Positions 18,330-26,822 of a stretch of DNA of 64,000 nucleotides are shown here, piece after piece. Source of the stretch: Gp6-AA40 sp963723495 (lineage in GTDB: Bacteria; Acidobacteriota; Vicinamibacteria; Vicinamibacterales; UBA2999). How positions within the stretch are numbered: position 1 is the stretch's first letter; each line of letters begins with the position of its first letter. The notes under the pieces were generated by a model. That model was not told the origin of the DNA. It did not search any database and saw nothing but the letters and a program-made list of their open reading frames with translations. The stretch lies in contig CAVRQR010000005.1 of NCBI GenBank assembly GCA_963723495.1, forward strand, positions 13,280 to 77,279, in the 5' to 3' direction. The translations under genes and the position numbers were made by a program.

Positions 18330-20094
18330 TGACCTGTTCACCAGGATCTCGAAGCGCCTCAAGGAACGACCGTGGTACGAAAAGCCCCGGCTGTTCGCGA
18401 TGGTCGATCTGTTCGAGATCCGGAACGAGCTGCGCGCGAAGAACCTGCACGACACCGAGGAGCCGCCGCTGCAGGCGCAGGACCCCTCGACCGTCGATCC
18501 GGCCCTTGGCGCCAGCCGCACCCTTGATGGGACGTACAACGATCTGAAGTATCCGACGATGGGAGCGGTCGGACGCCGGTTCGGGCGCAACATGCCGCTC
18601 AAGGATGTCTTTCCCGATTCGGCCAACCTGCTGATCCCGAGCCCGCGCGTGGTCAGCCGCGAGCTCATGACGCGGCACGAGTTCCAGCCGGCCACGATCC
18701 TGAACCTGCTCGCAGCGGCATGGATTCAATTCATGGTGCACGACTGGTTCGTGCACAAGCGATCGGCCGAGACGATCGATCTGCCTCTGGCGCCGGGCGA
18801 CGACTGGCCCGATCCGACAATGCGGATCCCGAGGACCGAACCCGATCCGGCACCACCCAATTCGAAACGTCCGCCGGCGTACGTGAACCTCAATAGCCAC
18901 TGGTGGGACGCCTCCCAGATTTACGGAGGCGATCCCGTGACCGCGGCCAAGTTGCGGACGCAGATCGATGGACGGCTCCGCATCGAGCCAACCGGCCTGC
19001 TTCCGGTCGATCCGGAAAGCGGCCTCGCCTTCACCGGGTTCACCGACAACTGGTGGATCGGCCTGGCGATGCTGCACACGCTGTTCACGCTCGAGCACAA
19101 CCACATCTGCGATCTGCTCGCACACCAGAACCCCGGGTGGAACGACGAGCAGCTGTTCGTCAAGGCGAGGCTGATCAACTCGGCGCTGATGGCGAAGATT
19201 CACACCGTCGAGTGGACGCCGGCGATTGTGCCGCACCCGCTCATCCAGCTCGCCATGCGCGTCAACTGGAGTGGCCTGGCCGGTGACGAACTTCAGGACG
19301 CGCTCGCGTTCCTCGACGACGAGGAACTGCTCGGGGGCATCGTTGGCAGCAAGGCCGATCATCACACGGCGCCGTACTCGTTGACTGAAGAGTTCGTCGC
19401 CGTCTACCGGATGCATCCGCTCATCCCGGATGACGTGGGCTTCTATTCGGTCGCGACCGGCCGCCATCTGGAATCGAAGCGGCTCGACGAAATCAGCGGC
19501 CGCCGGACACCGGCAATCACCGAGCGCATCACGATGCCGGACCTGTTCTATTCCTTCGGCACGTGCCATCCCGGCGCCGTCACGCTTCACAACTACCCTC
19601 GGCTGCTGCAGAACCTCCAGCGGGACAACGGCGAGCATCTCGATCTGGCGGCCGTCGACATCTACCGCGACCGCGAACGCGGTGTGCCTCGCTACAACGA
19701 GTTCAGGCGGCTGCTCCGAAAGCCTCCGGTGAAGTCGTTCGACGAGCTGACGGACAATCCGGAGTGGCGCAAACAGCTGAAGACGGTCTATGGCGATCTC
19801 GAGAAGGTCGACCTGATGACGGGGCTCTTTGCCGAGCCGCTGCCTGAAGGCTTCGGCTTCAGTGAGACGGCGTTCCGCATCTTCGTGCTGATGGCCTCGC
19901 GGCGGCTCAAGAGCGACCGGTTCTTTACCGACGACTACCGTCCGGAGGTCTACACCGAGTTCGGGCTCGATTACATTCAAAAGAACTCGATGCTGAGCGT
20001 TCTGCGCCGGCATCATCCCCAGCTCGGACCTGCGCTGTCAGGAGTGACGAACGCGTTCCATCCCTGGAAGAAGACGACCGCTCCCGTGGAGTAG
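18322..20094 (+). CDS. Haem peroxidase-superfamily fatty acid alpha-dioxygenase homologue
   Basis: A 590-residue protein that follows plant alpha-dioxygenases along almost its whole length. The WIQFMVHDW motif supplies distal His140; HWWDASQIYGG, LFTLEHNHICDLL and IHTVEWTP follow; PYSLTEEFVAVYRMH supplies the catalytic Tyr362 and proximal haem His365; YRDRERGVPRYNEFRRLL and the C-terminal ETAFRIFVLMASRRL also match. Known relatives use a tyrosyl radical to put O2 on the alpha carbon of fatty acids, giving 2-hydroperoxides and then shorter aldehydes. No signal peptide is visible, so action is cytoplasmic or membrane-peripheral. Coupled to the ene-reductase upstream and followed by a cytochrome. 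Confidence 0.93.
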   Translation: MPDDLFTRISKRLKERPWYEKPRLFAMVDLFEIRNELRAKNLHDTEEPPLQAQDPSTVDPALGASRTLDGTYNDLKYPTMGAVGRRFGRNMPLKDVFPDSANLLIPSPRVVSRELMTRHEFQPATILNLLAAAWIQFMVHDWFVHKRSAETIDLPLAPGDDWPDPTMRIPRTEPDPAPPNSKRPPAYVNLNSHWWDASQIYGGDPVTAAKLRTQIDGRLRIEPTGLLPVDPESGLAFTGFTDNWWIGLAMLHTLFTLEHNHICDLLAHQNPGWNDEQLFVKARLINSALMAKIHTVEWTPAIVPHPLIQLAMRVNWSGLAGDELQDALAFLDDEELLGGIVGSKADHHTAPYSLTEEFVAVYRMHPLIPDDVGFYSVATGRHLESKRLDEISGRRTPAITERITMPDLFYSFGTCHPGAVTLHNYPRLLQNLQRDNGEHLDLAAVDIYRDRERGVPRYNEFRRLLRKPPVKSFDELTDNPEWRKQLKTVYGDLEKVDLMTGLFAEPLPEGFGFSETAFRIFVLMASRRLKSDRFFTDDYRPEVYTEFGLDYIQKNSMLSVLRRHHPQLGPALSGVTNAFHPWKKTTAPVE

Positions 20095-20100
20095 GCGTGA

Positions 20101-21551
20101 ATGATGAAACACACTGTTGCGCGCGTGGCGGCTCCGCAGATGCTCGTTGCGGCTGCGATTTTCGTCGGCACCCTCTGTCTCGCGGTCGGGTGCCGCCCAG
20201 CGCCGACGCCGAGCGAGCAGGACATCGTCGAACACTTCAGGTACGGGGTCCTTGGCACCGAGGAAACGGTCGGCGTGCCCTATTGGATTTTCCGCGTCCT
20301 GCCGATCGTCTTTGCTGACAAATTGCCCAATCGTCCCGGCACCGGCTGGGAGAAGCTCGGGTTCATCCAGGAGGCTCCCGATCGCGAGGCCGATTGGTAC
20401 GACGCGCGCCAGCGGCAGCTTCGGCGTCGAGCTCGCGGGTCTGAACTGCGCGACCTGCCACACGGGCACGCTCCGCGAAACACCATCGTCGCCGCGCCAG
20501 ATCGTGCTCGGCATGCCGGCGAACGGGATGGATCTCCAGGGCTATTCGCGTTTCCTGACGACGATCGCACAGGACCCGCGCTTCACCGCGGGTAACCTGC
20601 TCGACGCGATCGAGAAGATCAATCCCGACTTCGGATTTGTTCAGAGTCTCGCCTACCGCTTTGTTGCCGTTCGGCGCACGCGCTGCCGGCATTCTCGATC
20701 AGGCGCAACGAACGTCGTGGTTCGATGCCCGGCCGCCGCAAGGGCCGGGGCGGGTCGATACGTTCAATCCGTACAAGGCCTTGTTCGGGTTCGACATGAC
20801 CAAGGACGACACCGTAGGCACGGCCGACCTGCCTTCGTTGTGGAATCAGCGTCCGCGGCGCAACCTGTGGTTGCATTGGGACGGCAACAACAACCTGGTC
20901 GAGGAACGCAACAAGAGCGCTGCGATTGGTGCTGGCGCCACACCTGAATCGCTGGACGTGGCCGCGCTCGGACGCATCGAGGAATGGATCATGGATCTCA
21001 AGCCGCCGGCGTACCCGCCGTCGCGGATCGATCAGACACGCGCGGCGCGCGGTGCCGCCGTGTACGCGGGCGCGTGCGCTTCGTGTCATGACATCGGGGC
21101 GCCACAGGTTGGACAGGTCACTCCGCTGGCGCAGATCGGCACCGACCCGGAGCGGCTCCGATCGTTCAGTGCAGAACTGGCGACGCGGATGAACACGCTT
21201 GGCGAGGGATATCCGTGGAAGTTCTCGCACTTCCGCAAAACAGAGGGCTACGCCAACATGCCGCTCGATGGCTTGTGGCTGCGTGCGCCGTACCTTCACA
21301 ACGGATCGGTCCCGACGCTGCGCGCGCTGCTGTTCCCTGAAACGAGGCCTGCGGAGTTCTATCGCGCCTATGACGTCTATGATTGGGTCGACGTCGGCTT
21401 CGTGAGCAGCGGCCCGGACGCGCAACGCGAGGGCGTCCGCTTCGACACGCGGGAGAAGGGCAACGCCAACACTGGTCATACCTACGGCCAGGAACTGCCT
21501 GCCGCTCAGCGCGAGGATCTCCTCGGTACCTCAAGGCTCTCTGAGAGCTGA
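20101..21551 (+). CDS. Two-haem cytochrome c lipoprotein (MauG/RoxA-like), with two frameshifts
   Basis: A protein of about 483 residues spread over three frames. It starts with a lipoprotein-type signal ending LAVGC, carries one haem site NCATCH near 20450 and a second ACASCH near 21077, then MPLDGLWLRAPYLHNGSVPTL, a signature of dihaem cytochrome peroxidase- and rubber-oxygenase-like proteins. Frame changes occur near 20410 and near 20655, each with good protein on both sides, so these are indels rather than separate genes. It begins 6 bases after the dioxygenase stop, so it is probably an electron-transfer or peroxidase partner of the lipid-oxidation pair. Confidence 0.82.
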
Positions 21552-21553
21552 TT

Positions 21554-21665
21554 GATCAACTCCCAAATCCCAATCTCTAACTCCGCAGGTCCAATCCGAT
21601 CTCTGGGTGTTCGGAGTCTGGAGTGGGTTGGGAGTTCACCATTGAAAGTTGGGAGTTGGAAGTTT
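21554..21665. repeat. Degenerate heptamer repeat with inverted halves (TTGGGAG type)
   Basis: AACTCCCAA-type units are followed by TTGGGAGTT-type units, mirroring the array at 4770-4872. It lies between the cytochrome gene and the iron-sulfur subunit and may form a terminator-like hairpin. Confidence 0.7.
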
Positions 21666-21698
21666 GCCGGGACATAATGGACGGCCAAGGAGATTCCC

Positions 21699-22148
21699 AT
21701 GATCTCGCTGGAGGTAAATGGCCGGCGTCACGATGTCGACGTCAGCCCTGACATGCCACTGCTCTGGGTGCTTCGCGACACCCTCGGGCTCACCGGCACG
21801 AAGTTCGGCTGCGGCCTTGGCCAATGCGGTGCGTGCACGGTACACGTGGATGGCGCCGTGGTGCGGGCCTGCCTGACGGCGGTCTCGACCACAGTCGGGA
21901 AGAAAATCACCACCATCGAGGGGCTCTCGCCGACGTCCACGCATCCGCTGCAGGTCGCGTGGGTGGCAGAGCAGGTTCCGCAGTGCGGCTATTGCCAGTC
22001 CGGCCAGATCATGTCGGCGGCAGCGCTGCTGTCCACGACCCCGCGTCCGACCGACGCGCAGATCGACACCGCGATGTCCGGCAACATCTGCCGGTGCGGC
22101 ACCTATCAGCGTATTCGCCGCGCGATCCGCCGCGCGGCGCAGGCATAG
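21699..22148 (+). CDS. [2Fe-2S] small subunit of a molybdenum hydroxylase (IorA-like)
   Basis: A 149-residue electron-transfer subunit with two [2Fe-2S] sites. The plant-ferredoxin-type cluster is bound by CGLGQCGAC plus a later Cys in RACL; the second all-helical site has CGYCQSGQ and ICRCGTY. This matches the small subunit of isoquinoline 1-oxidoreductase and related aldehyde oxidases. Start ATG 21699 follows AAGGAGATTCCC. The catalytic subunit begins 9 bases downstream, so they form an operon and a heterodimer. The folded dimer is expected to be carried out by the partner's Tat signal. Confidence 0.95.
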   Translation: MISLEVNGRRHDVDVSPDMPLLWVLRDTLGLTGTKFGCGLGQCGACTVHVDGAVVRACLTAVSTTVGKKITTIEGLSPTSTHPLQVAWVAEQVPQCGYCQSGQIMSAAALLSTTPRPTDAQIDTAMSGNICRCGTYQRIRRAIRRAAQA

Positions 22149-22157
22149 GAGGCGCTC

Positions 22158-24311
22158 ATGGCGATGTCATCGACACTCGATCGTCGGAGCTTCCTTCAGG
22201 TCACAGCCGCCGCTGGCGGAGGTCTACTGGTCGGCGCATACCTTCCTTCATGGTCCGGTAGTGACAGTCTCAGCGCGGCCGGTTCCTTCGAACCCAACGT
22301 CTGGATCAAGGTCAATGCGGACGACACGGTTCGAATCATGCTCACCATGCTCGAGATGGGGCAGGGCGTCATGACGTCGATGCCGATGCTCGTGGCTGAA
22401 GAGCTCGACTTCGACTGGACCAAGATCAAGACCGAGTGGGCCGGCGCCGACCCGAGGTATGGCAATCCGAACTTCGGCGGTCAGCAGCTCACGGCCGGCA
22501 GCAACAGCGTGCGCGGCATGTGGAAGGTTCTGCGCGAGGCTGGAGCAACAGCACGGGTGATGCTCGTCACCGCTGCCGCGCAGACGTGGGGCGTACCCGA
22601 GAACACCTGTTCGACCGACAAGGGCGACGTGATCCATCAGGCGAGCGGCCGGCGATTGAAGTACGGCGCGCTCGTCGACAAGGCTGCTGCGTTGCCGGTG
22701 CCAACGGGCGTGACGCTCAAGGATCCGAAGAACTTCAAGCTCCTCGGCAACTCACTCGCGCGTCTCGACGTGCCGGAGAAGGTCAACGGCACCGCCGTGT
22801 TCGGCATCGACGTGAAGCTGCCAGGGCTGCTGACCGCTCGGGTTGTGCGTTGCCCGGTGTTCGGCGGCAAAGTCGCTCGATTCAATGCCGACAAGGCCAA
22901 GGCCGTGCCCGGCGTGCAGCACGTCGTCCAGATCAGCAGCGGCATCGCCGTGGTCGCCGACAACTACTGGTCGGCCTCGCGCGGCGCACAGGCGCTCGAG
23001 ATCACGTGGGACGAGGGGCCGCTCGCGAAGCTGACGAGGAGCGAGATCCTTGCTCGATACAAAGAGCTCGCCCAGAAGCCGGGCAAGGTCGCCCGCAACG
23101 ACGGAAACGCCGATGCCGCGATCGCCGGCTCGAAAGCGTTCGAGCGTACGTTCGAGGCGCCGTTCCTGGCGCACGCGACGATGGAGCCGATGAACTGTAC
23201 GGCGGACTATCGCGCCGACGGATGCGATGTGTACGTGCCGACGCAGGGACAGACGCCGTCACATGCTGCGGCGGTGGCCGCCTCGGGACTCCCCGCCGAC
23301 AAGGTGAAGATTCACGTCACCTACATGGGCGGCGGGTTCGGCCGTCGCGGCGAAGCCGATTTCGTCATGGACGCGGTCGAGACCTCCAAAGCGGTCGGGA
23401 AGCCGGTGAAAGTCGTGTGGAGTCGTGAGGACGACATGCAGCACGACTACTATCGCCCGATCAGCTACGCGCGCATGTGGGGCGCCGTCGACGCCGCAGG
23501 CAAGCCGACAGTCTTCAAGCAGCACATCGTGCAGCAGTCGCTGATGAAGCGCATCGGCGGACTGCCGCCCAATGGGGTGGACTTCATCTCGGTCGATGGT
23601 TCCGCGAACCTTCCGTACGACATCCCCAACATTCGCGTTGAATACACGGAGAACGATCCGGGCGTTCCATTCGGGTTCTGGCGGTCGGTCGGCGCATCGT
23701 TCCAGGGTTTTGTCGTCGAAGCCTTCATCGACGAACTGGCCGCTGCCGCAAAGAAGGATCCCTTCGAGTTCAGACGCGATCTGCTCGGAAAGTCTCCGCG
23801 CCATCGCGCGGTGCTGGAGCTGGCCGCTGAAAAATCAGGATGGAGCAAGCCGCTGCCGGCCGGCCGGGCGCGCGGCATCGCCGTAATGGACGCCTTCGGT
23901 AGTTATCTGGCCCAGGTGACGGAGGTGTCCGTCGATGCTCGCGGTGCTGTTCGCGTACATCGCATCGTCTGCACCGTCGACACCGGCTGGGTGATCAACC
24001 CCGACACCATCAAAGCGCAGATGGAGGGCGGGATCGTCTACGGCCTGACGGCAGCGCTGAAGGGTGAAATCACGATCAAGAACGGGCGCGTGGAGCAGCG
24101 GCACTTCGGTGACTACCAGATGCTGCGCCACAACGAGATGCCCGAGATCGAGGTCTACATCGTTCCGAGTACCGAAGTGCCCGGTGGCATCGGTGAGCCG
24201 AGCACCGCGCTTGCTGCGGGCTCATTGGTCAATGCGGTGGCCGCTGCCACAGGCCGGCGTATCTATTCGTTGCCGATCAAAGCGGAGCAGCTTCGAGGAG
24301 GTACGGCTTAG
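22158..24311 (+). CDS. Molybdopterin large subunit of a periplasmic molybdenum hydroxylase (IorB-like)
   Basis: A 717-residue catalytic subunit of the xanthine-oxidase family. The N terminus DRRSFLQVTAAAGGG, with twin Arg at residues 9-10, is a Tat signal. The body begins NVWIKVNADDTVRIMLTMLEMGQGVMTSM, has TYMGGGFGRRGEADF for cofactor contact and WRSVGASFQGFVVEAFIDELA, and ends with GGIGEPSTALAAG carrying the catalytic Glu. Relatives hydroxylate N-heterocycles or oxidise aldehydes, passing electrons through the small subunit to cytochrome c. The cytochrome-like gene upstream is a possible acceptor. Substrate cannot be set. Confidence 0.95.
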   Translation: MAMSSTLDRRSFLQVTAAAGGGLLVGAYLPSWSGSDSLSAAGSFEPNVWIKVNADDTVRIMLTMLEMGQGVMTSMPMLVAEELDFDWTKIKTEWAGADPRYGNPNFGGQQLTAGSNSVRGMWKVLREAGATARVMLVTAAAQTWGVPENTCSTDKGDVIHQASGRRLKYGALVDKAAALPVPTGVTLKDPKNFKLLGNSLARLDVPEKVNGTAVFGIDVKLPGLLTARVVRCPVFGGKVARFNADKAKAVPGVQHVVQISSGIAVVADNYWSASRGAQALEITWDEGPLAKLTRSEILARYKELAQKPGKVARNDGNADAAIAGSKAFERTFEAPFLAHATMEPMNCTADYRADGCDVYVPTQGQTPSHAAAVAASGLPADKVKIHVTYMGGGFGRRGEADFVMDAVETSKAVGKPVKVVWSREDDMQHDYYRPISYARMWGAVDAAGKPTVFKQHIVQQSLMKRIGGLPPNGVDFISVDGSANLPYDIPNIRVEYTENDPGVPFGFWRSVGASFQGFVVEAFIDELAAAAKKDPFEFRRDLLGKSPRHRAVLELAAEKSGWSKPLPAGRARGIAVMDAFGSYLAQVTEVSVDARGAVRVHRIVCTVDTGWVINPDTIKAQMEGGIVYGLTAALKGEITIKNGRVEQRHFGDYQMLRHNEMPEIEVYIVPSTEVPGGIGEPSTALAAGSLVNAVAAATGRRIYSLPIKAEQLRGGTA

Positions 24312-25786
24312 AGTCCGCGGATCGTGACGCCCAGTTCTTCCGCGCCCTGCTTGAACAACTCCAGGATGCGGCCGCTGTTGCGGAACTCTTCGAGGATTTC
24401 CGCGCGGCGACTGGTGCGCAGATCGCTGATCACGTAGGCCAGCGTGGTAGCCATCACCGCGCCTTCCTCGGTGTTGGTGCGCTCGAAGCGTTCCTGAAAC
24501 GCCCGCAGGGTCGTCTCGAATTCTACGGTGTGCCATCGTTCGATGCCGCTCTCAATGCGTAGGAAGTCGTTGAGCGCGGCGGCGAACTCGGGAGTCGGCG
24601 GGCGGTGCCAGAAGGATACGTCCTCACCAAACGTCTTCACATAGAACGGCAGATAGAGGTTCGCCTGCGCGGGTACGCGGACGCCGAGCGCGGGGTTGAA
24701 CCGCTTCACTTCGTCGAGCTTGAGACCGGTCCGCGCCGTGACGTCGAGCGCGCGCAACGGCGCCGTCGTCCGCATCGCGAAGATCGGAGTCTGCTGATGC
24801 TCCGCAGACATCTTGCGGACGTTCACCATGTTGCCGAACACCATCTCGGCATAGAGCGACGATCGGGGGCCGTAGGTTCGGAAAAGATCCCGGTAACGGC
24901 TGATGGAGATGTCCCGAAGGTTGGCCGCGAAATCCGATCCCATCAGGTATTGCTCGCGTGCACCGTTGCCGCCAAGGCGTTCGCCGTTGATGACGGTTCG
25001 CCCGACGTTGACCCCACCGGCGTGATGTTCCGACAGCGCGGGGAGGAAGCTGTCGTACATCGTCGCGAGGATCGTCAGGTAGGCGGCGCAATACGGCGCC
25101 TGCGTCGTCTGGTTGTAGGCCTCGATGACGACTGGCGTCAGACGATTCAGGAAGTCCCAGTTCCGGCTCAGGAACTGGCAGAAACCAAGCGCGCGTGCGC
25201 GCGATCGGGCACGGCCGTCCAACCCTGACTCGAGAATGGCCTGCGCCAGGCCAATCTCCGCTGGCACGCCGAAACGCTCGTAGATCGTTCCCCACTCGCG
25301 GAGAAAGCTTCCGTAGCGCTGCGCGTTCGGTGTCAGAAACTGCCCGCGGGTAGGGTTGTGGACGAGCGGACCCGTGACTGGCGTGAGCAGTCGAGCGACC
25401 TCTTCGCGCCGGTCGTTCAGCCGTTTCGGCAGTGTCTGCCCGTTGAGGAAACCAGCCAGCCCCTGCTCTTCCCAGACAGCGTCCCGAGCCCAGTCTCCCG
25501 CTGCGGGAAAGACCGCCAGCAGGCGTCCGTCCTGCGCGCTCCCGTAGGCGATGCGCCCGTCAGGGATCGTGAATATGTGCTGCCAGAACGGATAGGACGG
25601 CCGATACGTCTGAATCGCGGCGAGATCCAGATCCAGCCGGGCACGCGCGTATTCACCGGCCGCGCGAGCGGCAGCGGGCATGGATGAGGTCGCGTTCGTT
25701 ATTTCGCCGGCCGTGGTCTGGGCGTCAATAGCCGAGCTGGCGGTGACAAGGATGGACAGTGCGAGAACGAGGGCCAGTAATCTCAT
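24308..25786 (-). CDS. Exported SLT-type lytic transglycosylase (MltD-like)
   Basis: A 492-residue exported protein with a signal peptide (MRLLALVLALSILVTASSAIDA). An SLT lysozyme-like domain is visible at VPAEIGLAQAILESGLDGRARS, with the catalytic Glu in ESGLD, followed by ALGFCQFLSRNW. After it, a segment PLRALDVTARTGLKLDEVKRFNPAL...LYLPFYV looks like a LysM-type peptidoglycan-binding module, as in MltD. It should cleave glycan strands in the periplasm. Its end overlaps the end of the convergent molybdopterin gene by 4 bases. Confidence 0.85.
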   Translation of the reverse strand: MRLLALVLALSILVTASSAIDAQTTAGEITNATSSMPAAARAAGEYARARLDLDLAAIQTYRPSYPFWQHIFTIPDGRIAYGSAQDGRLLAVFPAAGDWARDAVWEEQGLAGFLNGQTLPKRLNDRREEVARLLTPVTGPLVHNPTRGQFLTPNAQRYGSFLREWGTIYERFGVPAEIGLAQAILESGLDGRARSRARALGFCQFLSRNWDFLNRLTPVVIEAYNQTTQAPYCAAYLTILATMYDSFLPALSEHHAGGVNVGRTVINGERLGGNGAREQYLMGSDFAANLRDISISRYRDLFRTYGPRSSLYAEMVFGNMVNVRKMSAEHQQTPIFAMRTTAPLRALDVTARTGLKLDEVKRFNPALGVRVPAQANLYLPFYVKTFGEDVSFWHRPPTPEFAAALNDFLRIESGIERWHTVEFETTLRAFQERFERTNTEEGAVMATTLAYVISDLRTSRRAEILEEFRNSGRILELFKQGAEELGVTIRGL

Positions 25787-25950
25787 CGGGTGGAACGTGG
25801 TGATTATCGACGAATCTGGCGGGCGGAGCCACCGTCCTTCTTATCGACCGAAACGGTCCGAACATTCACACATCCTGCCGATCTGGCCATCGGCTACGAT
25901 CGGCGGACTCCTGACGCGTCCCGAACGCCTGTCCACTGGAGGTGCCCGCA

Positions 25951-26781
25951 ATGAACGGCCGTCGGATCTTCACGGGAATCATCCTGGTATCGGTCTACTT
26001 CGTCTCGTCTGTGTCAGCGCAATGGCCAGTACAGCGTGATGCGTCGGTTCCGAAGACTGCGGACGGGCGCCCGAACCTCGACGCGCCGACGCCGCGCACT
26101 GCCGACGGCAAGCCGGATCTCACCGGTGTCTGGCTGAACGAGTGGTTTTATGGTGGACAAGTCCGGCAGCCTCCTGTCTCGCCGCCCGGAGAGCCGCCGG
26201 CTTCGACGTTTGCCAACCTTGGCGCCGGGTTTCCGGAGGGGCTTCCGTTCCAGCCGTGGGCGAAGGAATTGATGGAGAAACGGAAGGAGCAGAACAGCAA
26301 GGAGAACCCTGACGCTCACTGCCTGCCGATGGGGATCATGCAGTTCCACGAGCACCCGCAGCCACGAAAGATGGTGCAGACGCCGGGGCTGTTGCTGGTT
26401 CTCTACGAGGGCAATTCAGGCGTGCGGCAGATCTTCACCGATGGCCGTCCGTCGCCGAACAATGATCCGCAGCCGTGGTGGTACGGCTACTCGAGCGGAC
26501 GATGGGAGGGTGACACGCTGGTGGTGGAGACCACCGGTCTTCGTGACGGCGGGTGGCTTGACATCTGGGGAAGCCCGCTCACCGATGCCGCGAAGATCAC
26601 GGAACGATTCAGGCGACTCAGTTATGGCGTGCTCAAGATCGACGTGACGATCGACGATCCGAAGGCGTACACGAAACCGTTCAGCGTGCGCGTGAATCAG
26701 CGCATCATGCCCGAAGGTGAACTCATCGAGTTCATCTGCAACGAGAACAACAAGGCGCCGCAGCTGATGGTGGGTAAGTAA
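25951..26781 (+). CDS. Secreted protein of the 'PDLTGVW / RWEGDTLVVET' family
   Basis: A 276-residue exported paralogue of the protein at 5860-6870. ATG 25951 has a GGAGG site 7 bases upstream; the GTG start further upstream lies inside that site. After a signal peptide (MNGRRIFTGIILVSVYFVSSVSAQ) come repeats of TADGRPNLDAPTPRTADGKPDL, then LTGVWLNEW, and later GRWEGDTLVVETTGL with ITERFRRLSYGVLKIDVTIDDPKAYTKPF. No enzymatic residues are recognised. It is divergent from the transglycosylase and may share its promoter region. Confidence 0.8.
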   Translation: MNGRRIFTGIILVSVYFVSSVSAQWPVQRDASVPKTADGRPNLDAPTPRTADGKPDLTGVWLNEWFYGGQVRQPPVSPPGEPPASTFANLGAGFPEGLPFQPWAKELMEKRKEQNSKENPDAHCLPMGIMQFHEHPQPRKMVQTPGLLLVLYEGNSGVRQIFTDGRPSPNNDPQPWWYGYSSGRWEGDTLVVETTGLRDGGWLDIWGSPLTDAAKITERFRRLSYGVLKIDVTIDDPKAYTKPFSVRVNQRIMPEGELIEFICNENNKAPQLMVGK

Positions 26782-26822
26782 GCAGCCAGCGTTCAGATTC
26801 CAGCTACAATGCCGGCCACCCC

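Noticed and set aside
18274..20016. A 580-residue minus-strand open frame opposite the alpha-dioxygenase gene
   Set aside because: It is an Arg/Asp/Val-rich mirror of a strongly conserved plus-strand gene; no family motif is visible.
20101..21551. Three separate small cytochrome genes
   Set aside because: The three frames give consecutive, non-overlapping parts of one two-haem cytochrome with no ribosome sites at the joins.
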